Shown one piece after another: positions 1-6,010 of a DNA stretch of 10,027 nt. This DNA comes from Ramlibacter sp. (GTDB taxonomy: Bacteria > Pseudomonadota > Gammaproteobacteria > Burkholderiales > Burkholderiaceae_C). A program made the translations under genes and the position numbers. How positions within the stretch are numbered: the stretch's first letter is position 1; each line of letters opens with the position of its first letter. The notes beneath the pieces are model-generated. The model had not been told where the DNA came from. It did not search any database and saw nothing but the letters and a program-made list of their open reading frames with translations. Location: contig JAJNBO010000051.1 of assembly GCA_021156245.1 (NCBI GenBank), positions 1 to 10,027 of the forward strand, written 5' to 3'.

Positions 1-49
1 CGTAAATCCACCCGCAAATCAGACACATCCAGGTTTTGCTATCAGTCAC
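1..49 (-). CDS. rubA: Rubredoxin, N-terminal part only (runs off the left edge)
   Basis: Read on the minus strand from a GTG at 49-47, the frame gives MTDSKTWMCLICGWIY and is still open at the window edge. The CxxCG plus aromatic pattern (Cys9, Cys12, Gly13, Trp14) followed by IY is the first half of the rubredoxin iron site; the second CPxCG lies outside the window. Rubredoxins are about 55-residue cytoplasmic one-electron carriers with a single Fe(Cys)4 centre. GTG is chosen because an in-frame TAA sits just upstream (55-53) and because betaproteobacterial rubredoxins usually have a few residues, often ending KTW or KTY, before the MCLICG stretch. The inner ATG at 28-26 would remove them. 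No clear Shine-Dalgarno sequence precedes the GTG. The gene is divergent from the ThiD-like kinase and hemL, an arrangement I associate with Burkholderiales. Only 16 codons are visible, so the call rests on one motif and the context. Confidence 0.75.
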   Translation of the reverse strand, partial: MTDSKTWMCLICGWIY

Positions 50-62
50 AGCTTAAGGGGGG

Positions 63-91
63 TTGGAATAGAATGCAACGGATTCTATAGA
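63..91 (+). promoter_or_regulatory. Candidate sigma-70 promoter for the kinase-hemL pair
   Basis: TTGGAA (63-68) and TATAGA (86-91) are separated by 17 bp, and each hexamer matches consensus at four of six positions. Transcription would begin near position 98, leaving about 45 nt before the kinase ATG at 143. An alternative -10, TAGAAT at 69-74, has only a weak -35 (GTCACA at 45-50, 18-bp spacer). A perfect inverted repeat fills the spacer between the two main hexamers. This is an inference from hexamer matches only. Confidence 0.4.
68..88. repeat. 7-7-7 perfect palindrome in the divergent promoter region
   Basis: ATAGAAT (68-74), a 7-nt spacer, then ATTCTAT (82-88) form a perfect inverted repeat between the divergent rubredoxin and kinase genes. 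Each half contains a TAGAAT that resembles a -10 box, one reading right (69-74) and one reading left (87-82). The repeat could be a dimeric regulator site or simply a pair of overlapping -10 elements. It matches no operator I can name. Confidence 0.5.
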
Positions 92-142
92 GGCCAGTTA
101 CCTAAGCTCCCACTGGAGCGAGGCAGGCGATTCACACGGCCC

Positions 143-1063
143 ATGACTAATTCCACACCTATCCAGACCCGGCCGTCCGAGCCCGAAAGCGAAGACGCGG
201 GACCCGCCTGCGTGATGGTGTTCAACGCGAACGATCCGAGCGGGGCCGCCGGCCTCGCCGCCGACGTGACCGCGATCGCATCGGTGGGCGCGCATCCGCT
301 GCCCGTCGTGACCGGCGCGTACGTGCGCGACACCGGAGAGGTATTCGACCATTTCGCCTTCGACGAGGACGCGGTCGCCGAGCAGGCCCGCACCATCCTC
401 GAGGACGTCCCGGTGCAGGTGATCAAGGTCGGATTCGCGGGCAGCCCCGAGACCCTGAGCACCATCGCGGAGATCGCCGCGGACTATCCGGACGTGCCCG
501 TCATCTCGTACATGCCGGCGCTTTCGTGGTGGGACGAAGGCCCTGCCGACATCTACGAAGATGCCTTCAAGGAGCTGATGCTGCCGCAGACGACCGTGTT
601 GGTAGGAAACCACAGCACGCTCTGGCGCTGGCTGTTGCCGGATTGGAACAGCGAGCGCAGTCCTTCGGCCCGCGACATCGCCAAGGCTGCTTCCGAAATG
701 GGCGTTCCCTACACCCTCGTCACCGGCGTGCCCCTGCCCGACCAGTTCGTCGAGAACGTGCTGGCCACGCCGCAGACCGTGCTGGCCAGCGAGAAGTTCG
801 AGCGTTTCGACGCGGTGTTCTCCGGCGCCGGCGACACGCTCTCGGCCGCGCTCGCCGCCCTCGTCGCCGGCGGCGCGGACCTCTCGGCCGCTGCCACCGA
901 GGCGCTCGCCTATCTCGATCGCTGCCTCGATGGCGGCTTCCGGCCGGGCATGGGCCACGTGGTGCCCGACCGCCTGTTCTGGGCGCAACCGGACGCCGAG
1001 GGGGACGAACCCGGCGCCGACACGCCCGGCTTCGACCTTCCCGCCCATGACACCAAGCATTGA
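143..1063 (+). CDS. ThiD-like kinase (phosphomethylpyrimidine kinase family), divergent active site
   Basis: A 306-residue ribokinase-fold protein of the ThiD/PdxK family. The N-terminal [13 protein letters not shown] motif (residues 30-42) is close to the GSDPSGGAGIQAD signature of hydroxymethylpyrimidine kinases. The C-terminal [14 protein letters not shown] stretch (227-240) is the anion-hole and ATP region, and GHVVPDRLF (271-279) resembles the family's usual C-terminal end. Several family landmarks differ. The DPVM motif appears to be replaced by SYMP (122-125), the ITPN motif by LVGN (153-156), and the GTGC loop of canonical ThiD by GAGD, which puts an Asp (231) where ThiD has a catalytic Cys. 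An acidic tail of about 20 residues leads the protein and another follows residue 282. Automated pipelines would probably call it thiD (HMP/HMP-P kinase, thiamine synthesis), but the substrate is uncertain. The gene overlaps hemL by 17 bp, so the two are probably co-transcribed and coupled. The ATG at 143 has only a distant purine-rich stretch (115-127) upstream. Confidence 0.8.
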   Translation: MTNSTPIQTRPSEPESEDAGPACVMVFNANDPSGAAGLAADVTAIASVGAHPLPVVTGAYVRDTGEVFDHFAFDEDAVAEQARTILEDVPVQVIKVGFAGSPETLSTIAEIAADYPDVPVISYMPALSWWDEGPADIYEDAFKELMLPQTTVLVGNHSTLWRWLLPDWNSERSPSARDIAKAASEMGVPYTLVTGVPLPDQFVENVLATPQTVLASEKFERFDAVFSGAGDTLSAALAALVAGGADLSAAATEALAYLDRCLDGGFRPGMGHVVPDRLFWAQPDAEGDEPGADTPGFDLPAHDTKH

Positions 1064-2351
1064 CCGCAACCAGCAACTGTTCGAGCGCGCCCGCGCGCTG
1101 ATCCCCGGCGGCGTGAATTCGCCGGTGCGCGCGTTCCGCGCCGTCGGCGGCACGCCGCGCTTCGTGCAGCGCGCGCAGGGCGCCTACTTCTGGGACGCCA
1201 ACGGCCAGCGGCACATCGACTACATCGGCTCCTGGGGTCCCATGATCCTGGGCCACGGCCATCCGCGCGTGCTGGAGGCCGTGCAGCGCGCGGCGCAGGA
1301 CGGCTTCTCCTTCGGCGCGCCGACCGAACGGGAAGTGGAGCTCGCCGAGGAGATCGTGCGGCACCTGCCTTCGGTGGAGATGGTGCGGCTGGTGAGCTCG
1401 GGCACCGAAGCGGCGATGAGCGCGATCCGCCTGGCCCGCGGGGCGACCAACCGCAGCACCATCATCAAGTTCGAGGGCTGCTACCACGGCCACGCCGATG
1501 CGCTGCTGGTGAAGGCCGGCTCCGGGCTGGCCACCTTCGGCCACCCCACGAGCGCCGGCGTGCCGCCCGAGGTGGTGCAGCACACGCTGGTCCTCGAATA
1601 CAACAACATCGCGCAGATCGAGGAGGCCTTCGCCCGCCATGGCAAGGACCTCGCCTGCCTGATCATCGAGCCGATCGCGGGCAACATGAACTTCGTGCGC
1701 GCCAGCCTGCCCTTCATGCAGCGCTGCCGCGAGCTGTGCACGCAGCACGGCGCGCTGCTGGTGTTCGACGAGGTGATGACCGGGTTCCGGGTCGCCCTGG
1801 GCAGCGCGCAGTCCGTGTACGCGAAGGCGCTGCCCGGTTTCGCGCCGGACATCACGGTCCTGGGCAAGGTGATCGGCGGCGGCATGCCGCTGGCGGCCTT
1901 TGGCGGTCCGCGCGCGATCATGGAAAAGCTGGCGCCGCTCGGGCCGGTGTACCAGGCGGGCACCCTGTCGGGCAATCCGGTGGCCACTGCGTGCGGCCTG
2001 GCGACGCTGCAGGAGATCGCGCAGCCCGGGTTCTTCGACGCACTGGCGAAGAAGACCCGCACGCTCGTCGACGGCCTGACGGCCGCTGCCGCGGAAGCGG
2101 GCTTGCCCTTCGCGGCCGATTGCGAAGGCGGCATGTTCGGCTTCTTCCTGCTGCCGCAGCTGCCGCAGAACTATGCGGCGGTGATGACGAGCGACTCGGC
2201 GAAATTCGGCAAACTGTTCCACGGCCTGCTGGACCGCGGCGTGTACATCGCGCCGGCGCTGTACGAGGCGGGCTTCGTGAGTTCAGCGCACATCGATGAA
2301 GACATCGCGGAGACGGTCGCTATCGCGAGCGACGTGTTCCGCGCGCTCTAG
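1047..2351 (+). CDS. hemL: Glutamate-1-semialdehyde 2,1-aminomutase
   Basis: A 434-residue PLP enzyme of class-III aminotransferase fold, the normal length for HemL. It converts glutamate-1-semialdehyde to 5-aminolevulinate in the C5 route to haem and other tetrapyrroles, in the cytoplasm and usually as a dimer. Visible signatures are [12 protein letters not shown] (19-30), the phosphate-binding SSGTEA (117-122), [10 protein letters not shown] (142-151), the cofactor-ring aspartate in FDEVMTGFR (240-248), and the Schiff-base lysine K274 in [29 protein letters not shown] follows later, as in the family. The ATG at 1047 gives the usual MxxSxxLFERA-type start; a longer in-frame reading from 930 would lie inside the preceding kinase and adds nothing conserved. 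The start lies within the end of the kinase gene, with no clear Shine-Dalgarno sequence, which suggests coupled translation. The gene converges on purH. Confidence 0.97.
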   Translation: MTPSIDRNQQLFERARALIPGGVNSPVRAFRAVGGTPRFVQRAQGAYFWDANGQRHIDYIGSWGPMILGHGHPRVLEAVQRAAQDGFSFGAPTEREVELAEEIVRHLPSVEMVRLVSSGTEAAMSAIRLARGATNRSTIIKFEGCYHGHADALLVKAGSGLATFGHPTSAGVPPEVVQHTLVLEYNNIAQIEEAFARHGKDLACLIIEPIAGNMNFVRASLPFMQRCRELCTQHGALLVFDEVMTGFRVALGSAQSVYAKALPGFAPDITVLGKVIGGGMPLAAFGGPRAIMEKLAPLGPVYQAGTLSGNPVATACGLATLQEIAQPGFFDALAKKTRTLVDGLTAAAAEAGLPFAADCEGGMFGFFLLPQLPQNYAAVMTSDSAKFGKLFHGLLDRGVYIAPALYEAGFVSSAHIDEDIAETVAIASDVFRAL

Positions 2352-2370
2352 GTTGGAAACCGGACCTCCC

Positions 2371-2472
2371 GACGCAAAGGACGCAAAGGATTCGCAAAGG
2401 ACGCAAAAGAACATCCAATGGGATTTGGTATCCCTTTCGCGTCCTTTGCGTAACCTTTGCGTCCTTTGCGTC
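2371..2472. repeat. 39-bp inverted repeat of tandem ACGCAAAGG units
   Basis: The left arm (2371-2409) contains ACGCAAAGG at 2372-2380 and 2381-2389, a shortened CGCAAAGG at 2393-2400 and ACGCAAAAG at 2401-2409. The right arm (2434-2472) is its reverse complement at 36 of 39 positions; mismatches pair 2390 with 2453, 2392 with 2451 and 2405 with 2438. The 24-nt loop holds a small inner hairpin, GGGAT (2420-2424) with ATCCC (2430-2434). The element fills most of the 153-bp gap between the convergent hemL and purH, so its transcript from either strand would form a long stem and it may end transcription from both sides. It lacks a clean run of T after the stem. Repeats with this GCAAAGG-type unit occur between genes in other environmental proteobacteria, as far as I recall. 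Confidence 0.9.
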
Positions 2473-2504
2473 CGGCAATTGGGTTTAGCGCTTCGAGCGC
2501 TCCG

Positions 2505-4076
2505 TCAATGCCGGAAGTGCCGCACCCCGGTGAACACCATCGCGATGCCGCGCTCGTTCGCGGCATCGATGACCTCCTGGTCGCGCATGGACCCACCCGG
2601 CTGCACGACGCACGTCGCGCCGGCATCGACCACCACGTCCAGGCCATCGCGGAACGGGAAGAAAGCGTCGCTCGCGACCACCGTGCCCTGCAGCGACAGC
2701 TTGGCGTGCTGCGCCTTGATGCTGGCAATGCGGGCCGAATCCAGCCGCGACATCTGCCCGGCGCCGACGCCCATGGTCATGCCGTCCTTGCAGAAGACGA
2801 TGGCGTTGGACTTGACGTACTTGGCTACCTTCCACGCGAACAGCAGGTCCTGCAGCTCCTGCGGCGACGGCTGCTTCTTCGTCACGACCTTCAGCTCGCC
2901 CAGCGTGAGCTCTCGATTGTCGGCGGTCTGCATCAGCAGCCCGGAGCCGACCCGCTTGATGTCCATCATGTTGCGGCCGTTGTCCCAGTCGCGCGCGCCG
3001 CCGGGCGGCAAGGCGATCTTGAGCAGCCGCACGTTGGCCTTGCCGGCGAAGACCTGCAGCGCCTCGGCGCTGAAGTCGGGCGCCATCAGCACCTCGACGA
3101 ACTGCTTCGCGACCGCCTGCGCACCGGCGGCATCGAGCGGCCGGTTGAAGGCGATGATGCCGCCGAAGGCGGAGGTCGGATCGGTCTGGAAGGCCTTGCT
3201 GTAAGCCTCCAGCGGATCCTTGCCGATGGCCACGCCGCAGGGGTTGGCGTGCTTGACGATCACGCAGGCCGGCGTGTCGAAGCCCTTCACGCATTCCCAC
3301 GCCGCGTCGGCGTCGGCGATGTTGTTGTACGAGAGCTCCTTGCCCTGCAGCTGCTGCGCGACCGCCAGCGAGCCGGGGGCGGGGTACAGGTCGCGATAGA
3401 ACGCGGCCTGCTGGTGCGGGTTCTCGCCGTAGCGCAAGTCCTGCAGCTTCACGAAGCGGCCGTTGGCCTGCGCGGGGAAGCTGCTGCGGGAGCCATCTTC
3501 CTGGAGCGAGGAAAGGTAGTCGCTGATTGCCGCGTCGTAGTTGCTGATGCGGTTGAATGCCGCAACCGATAGCTTGAACTTCGTCTGCTGCGACACGACG
3601 CCGGAAGCCTTCAGTTCATCGATCACCTGCTGGTATTGCGACGCGTCGGTCAGCACCGCCACGTCCTTCCAGTTCTTCGCGCCGCTGCGCACCATGGCCG
3701 GGCCGCCGATGTCGATGTTCTCGATGGCGTCCTCCAGCGTGCAGCCCGGCTTCGCCACGGTCTGCTCGAAGGGATAGAGGTTCACCACCAGGATGTCGAT
3801 GGTGCTGATCGCATGCCGCTGCAGCGCGGCCATGTGCTCCGGCAAGTCGCGGCGCGCCAGCAGCCCACCGTGCACCTTGGGATGCAGCGTCTTCACGCGA
3901 CCGTCCAGCATCTCCGGGAAGCCGGTGAGCTCGGCCACCTCGGTGACCGGCAAGCCGGCGTCGGCCAGCAGCTTCGCCGTGCCCCCGGTGGAGAGCAGGC
4001 GCACGCCCAGGCCGTGCAGGGCCTGCGCGAGGTCGACGATGCCGGTCTTGTCGGAGACGGAGAGAAGGGCGTTCAT
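2505..4076 (-). CDS. purH: Bifunctional AICAR transformylase / IMP cyclohydrolase
   Basis: A 523-residue enzyme of standard PurH length that catalyses the last two steps of de novo IMP synthesis: formylation of AICAR by 10-formyl-tetrahydrofolate, then ring closure of FAICAR. The N-terminal MGS-like cyclohydrolase domain (about 1-150) shows [11 protein letters not shown] (27-37) and [19 protein letters not shown] (59-77). The C-terminal transformylase domain (about 200-523) shows LRYGENPHQ (214-222), the catalytic Lys-His pair in KHANPCG (275-281), [17 protein letters not shown] (299-315) and the usual C-terminal end GVRHFRH. The ATG at 4076 is chosen because it starts with the family's [10 protein letters not shown]; upstream codons in this frame belong to fis and dusB. 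The ATG overlaps the fis stop codon as ATGA and no Shine-Dalgarno sequence is seen, so translation is probably coupled to fis. The gene ends facing the inverted repeat shared with hemL. Confidence 0.98.
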   Translation of the reverse strand: MNALLSVSDKTGIVDLAQALHGLGVRLLSTGGTAKLLADAGLPVTEVAELTGFPEMLDGRVKTLHPKVHGGLLARRDLPEHMAALQRHAISTIDILVVNLYPFEQTVAKPGCTLEDAIENIDIGGPAMVRSGAKNWKDVAVLTDASQYQQVIDELKASGVVSQQTKFKLSVAAFNRISNYDAAISDYLSSLQEDGSRSSFPAQANGRFVKLQDLRYGENPHQQAAFYRDLYPAPGSLAVAQQLQGKELSYNNIADADAAWECVKGFDTPACVIVKHANPCGVAIGKDPLEAYSKAFQTDPTSAFGGIIAFNRPLDAAGAQAVAKQFVEVLMAPDFSAEALQVFAGKANVRLLKIALPPGGARDWDNGRNMMDIKRVGSGLLMQTADNRELTLGELKVVTKKQPSPQELQDLLFAWKVAKYVKSNAIVFCKDGMTMGVGAGQMSRLDSARIASIKAQHAKLSLQGTVVASDAFFPFRDGLDVVVDAGATCVVQPGGSMRDQEVIDAANERGIAMVFTGVRHFRH

Positions 4077-4309
4077 TTCAACAACTTGTGTTCGATCAAT
4101 TTCTTGCGCAGCGTGTTGCGGTTCAGCCCCAGCCACTCGGCCGCGCGCGACTGGTTGTTCTCGGCCTTGGCCATCACGATCTCCAGCAGCGGCTTCTCCA
4201 CCACCTTCACCAGCATCTCGTACATGCCGTCCGGCTCGGTGCCCCGCAAGTCGCGGAAATACCCCTCCAGGCTGGCACGCACGCACTCCTCGATATGTTT
4301 TTTGCTCAT
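4073..4309 (-). CDS. fis: Fis-family nucleoid DNA-binding protein
   Basis: A 78-residue protein whose C-terminal half is a Fis-type helix-turn-helix: [20 protein letters not shown] (41-60) followed by [11 protein letters not shown] (61-71). Fis bends DNA as a homodimer, shapes the nucleoid and affects transcription of many genes; in enterobacteria it activates rRNA promoters and stimulates site-specific inversion. The protein is about 20 residues shorter than the 98-residue E. coli Fis, the loss being at the N-terminus where the mobile arms contact invertases. This matches the short Fis-like proteins of betaproteobacteria. The gene sits between dusB and purH, and both junctions are 4-bp ATGA overlaps. 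dusB-fis linkage is well known in proteobacteria and supports the call. A GAGG close to the ATG is the only ribosome-site candidate. Confidence 0.95.
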   Translation of the reverse strand: MSKKHIEECVRASLEGYFRDLRGTEPDGMYEMLVKVVEKPLLEIVMAKAENNQSRAAEWLGLNRNTLRKKLIEHKLLK

Positions 4310-5346
4310 GCCTCGTTCTCTGCAAATTCTTCGCTCGGCACGTCGCCGGCCGCCGGCAGGCGGTCCATGCGGGCGCCGAGCGCGTCGAAGAAGTGCCTGA
4401 CCGCGGCCAGCTGCCCCGCGCTGTCCTCGATCGCGTTCATCTCCGCGCGGAACGCTTCCCCTCCCGGAAGCGCCCGAACGTACCAGCCTATGTGCTTGCG
4501 GGCGCTGCGCACGCCCGTGAATTCGCCGTACAGGCCGTAGTGGTCCTGCAGGTGCTCGAGCAGCGCGCGTTGCACCTCGGCCACCAGCGGGGGGGCCAGC
4601 TCGGTGCCGGTGGCGAGGAAGTGCACGACCTCGCGGAAGATCCAGGGCCGTCCCTGCGCCGCGCGCCCGATCATCACGGCGTCGGCGCCGGTGGCGGCGA
4701 GCACCTCGCGCGCCTTGCGCGGCGAGCGGACGTCGCCGTTCGCGACGACGGGAATGCGCACCGCGGCTTTCACCGCCGCGATGGTGTCGTACTCGGCGTC
4801 GCCCTTGTAGCCCTGTTCGCGCGTGCGGCCGTGCACCGTCAGCATGCGGATGCCGGCCTGCTCGAAGGCGCGGGCGAGCGCCAGCGCATTGCGGTTCTCG
4901 CGCGACCAGCCGGTGCGCATCTTCAGCGTGACCGGCACGCCGTGCGGCTCGCAGGCGCGCACCACCGCCTGCGCGATGGCGATGGCGAGCGGTTCGTCCT
5001 GCATCAGCGCGGAGCCCGCCCACTTGTTGCACACCTTCTTGGCCGGGCAGCCCATGTTGATGTCGATGACCTGCGCGCCGCGGTCGATGTTGTAGGCAGC
5101 GGCCTCGGCCATCATCTGCGCGTCGGTGCCGGCGATCTGCACGGCCACCGGCCCGGGCTCGCCTTCGTGGTCGGCGCGCCGCGAAGTCTTCAGCGTGTTC
5201 CACAGGTCGCGTCGCGAGGTCACCATCTCGCTGACCGCGTAGCCGGCGCCGAACGCGCGGCACAGCTGCCGGAACGGCCGGTCCGTCACTCCCGCCATCG
5301 GCGCCACGAACACGTTGTTCGCGAGGGTGTAGGGGCCGATGTTCAT
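4306..5346 (-). CDS. dusB: tRNA-dihydrouridine synthase B
   Basis: A 346-residue FMN- and NADPH-dependent enzyme that reduces uridine to dihydrouridine in the tRNA D-loop. The TIM-barrel shows [12 protein letters not shown] (15-26), [10 protein letters not shown] (96-105) with the catalytic proton donor Cys100, KWAGSALM (108-115), LKMRTGW (141-147), [12 protein letters not shown] (171-182), PVVANGDV (199-206) and [17 protein letters not shown] (221-237). The helical C-terminal tRNA-binding domain follows. The last pattern and the length fit DusB better than DusA or DusC. The start at 5346 (MNIGPYTL) matches the family. A longer reading from 5412 is unlikely because a good -10 box lies at 5391-5386, inside that extension. 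This is the first gene of the dusB-fis-purH operon; its TGA overlaps the fis ATG. Confidence 0.96.
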   Translation of the reverse strand: MNIGPYTLANNVFVAPMAGVTDRPFRQLCRAFGAGYAVSEMVTSRRDLWNTLKTSRRADHEGEPGPVAVQIAGTDAQMMAEAAAYNIDRGAQVIDINMGCPAKKVCNKWAGSALMQDEPLAIAIAQAVVRACEPHGVPVTLKMRTGWSRENRNALALARAFEQAGIRMLTVHGRTREQGYKGDAEYDTIAAVKAAVRIPVVANGDVRSPRKAREVLAATGADAVMIGRAAQGRPWIFREVVHFLATGTELAPPLVAEVQRALLEHLQDHYGLYGEFTGVRSARKHIGWYVRALPGGEAFRAEMNAIEDSAGQLAAVRHFFDALGARMDRLPAAGDVPSEEFAENEA

Positions 5347-5385
5347 GGAAGGGGTGGGACAGGCGCTGCCGAAAAAAGAGGCACG

Positions 5386-5391
5386 ATTGTA
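5386..5391 (-). promoter_or_regulatory. Candidate -10 box for the dusB-fis-purH operon
   Basis: On the minus strand this reads TACAAT, five of six matches to the sigma-70 -10 consensus and a common form in betaproteobacteria. The expected start of transcription is near 5379, about 33 nt before the dusB ATG at 5346. No good TTGACA-like -35 lies 16-18 bp upstream; the region there reads around CAATGG. No other convincing promoter is seen before fis or purH, so this one probably drives all three genes. Confidence 0.5.
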
Positions 5392-5477
5392 GGCCCGCGC
5401 GATTTCAGCCATTGAAATGGGCGGTTGCGTATGCGCCTACAGGTTCGCCGTGCTTGACTGCCGTAACATCCGCGCGG

Positions 5478-5948
5478 ATGCAAGCCTGGATGGAACCGCT
5501 GCTGGCCCTGCTGGCCCTGCCCCGATTCGGGCTCAGCACCCTCTTCGTCGCAGCGTTCATCTCCGCCACGCTGCTGCCCATCGGCTCCGAGCCGGCGCTG
5601 TTCGGATTGCTGAAGCTGAACCCGGAACTCTTCTGGCCCGCGATCGCCGTGGCCACGCTCGGCAACACGCTGGGCGGCATGGTCGACTGGTGGATGGGCT
5701 ATGGCGCCCACCAGGTCGCGGACAAGTACCACAGGTCGCGCATGCACCTCAAGGCGCTCGACTACCTGCAACGGCTGGGCCCGAAAGCGTGCCTGCTCTC
5801 CTGGCTGCCGATCGTGGGCGATCCGCTCTGCGCCGTGGCAGGCTGGCTGCGCCTGCCCTTCTGGCCTTGCGCCGGCTACATGCTGGTTGGCAAGTTCCTG
5901 CGCTACCTGTGCATGACGACGGTGCTGCTGTGGATGTTTCCGCGGTGA
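5478..5948 (+). CDS. yqaA: YqaA-family inner-membrane protein (DedA/SNARE-associated superfamily)
   Basis: A 156-residue hydrophobic protein close in length to E. coli YqaA (about 142). Motifs shared with that family are FISATLLPIGSEPAL (about 26-40), GNTLGGMVDWWMG (about 62-74), LLSWLPIVGDPLCAVAGWLRLPFWP (about 106-130) and a final GKFLRY before a last hydrophobic helix. The acidic and proline residues within the re-entrant hydrophobic stretches are typical of the wider DedA/VTT group of membrane proteins, some of which move lipids or affect envelope integrity; YqaA itself has no firm biochemical role. The ATG at 5478 is preferred because a longer reading from 5412 would start in the dusB promoter region and adds a non-hydrophobic leader; an ATG at 5490 is also possible. 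No strong ribosome site is seen. A TTGACT at 5454-5459 resembles a -35 but has no matching -10. The gene is divergent from dusB. Confidence 0.88.
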   Translation: MQAWMEPLLALLALPRFGLSTLFVAAFISATLLPIGSEPALFGLLKLNPELFWPAIAVATLGNTLGGMVDWWMGYGAHQVADKYHRSRMHLKALDYLQRLGPKACLLSWLPIVGDPLCAVAGWLRLPFWPCAGYMLVGKFLRYLCMTTVLLWMFPR

Positions 5949-5984
5949 CCGCAGGCCACCGTCCGGGTCGCAACGCTGCTGTCC

Positions 5985-5990
5985 GATAAT
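5985..5990 (+). promoter_or_regulatory. Candidate -10 box upstream of the glycosyltransferase-fusion gene
   Basis: GATAAT matches five of six bases of the -10 consensus and lies 20 bp before the ATG at 6011, in the 62-bp gap after yqaA. Transcription would start near 5997, just before the ribosome site AGAAGGG (6000-6006). No convincing -35 is found 16-18 bp upstream, so the promoter is weak or needs an activator. If it works, the cassette is transcribed separately from yqaA. Confidence 0.35.
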
Positions 5991-6010
5991 TCGTCCAACA
6001 GAAGGGCGAC

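Noticed and set aside
720..2222. 500-codon open frame on the minus strand opposite hemL
   Set aside because: Antisense to an unmistakable hemL, with an Arg- and His-rich low-complexity translation and no domain.
2296..3204. 302-codon plus-strand frame running through the inverted repeat into purH
   Set aside because: It begins inside hemL, reads through the repeat and continues antisense to purH; nothing in the translation resembles a protein family.
5347..5412. N-terminal extension of dusB starting at 5412
   Set aside because: The extension contains the TACAAT -10 box at 5391-5386 and adds residues not seen in DusB; the start at 5346 fits the family.
3793..5415. 540-codon open frame on the plus strand opposite dusB, fis and the start of purH
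   Set aside because: It crosses three well-supported genes on the other strand and its translation has no motif; a GC-rich antisense artefact.
5454..5469. TTGACT and TAACAT as a promoter for yqaA
   Set aside because: The two hexamers are only 4 bp apart, so they cannot be the -35 and -10 of one promoter, and neither has a good partner at normal spacing.
5497..5520. Short direct repeat of CTGCTGGCC units
   Set aside because: It encodes Leu-Leu-Ala repeats at the start of a membrane helix and is explained by coding for hydrophobic residues.
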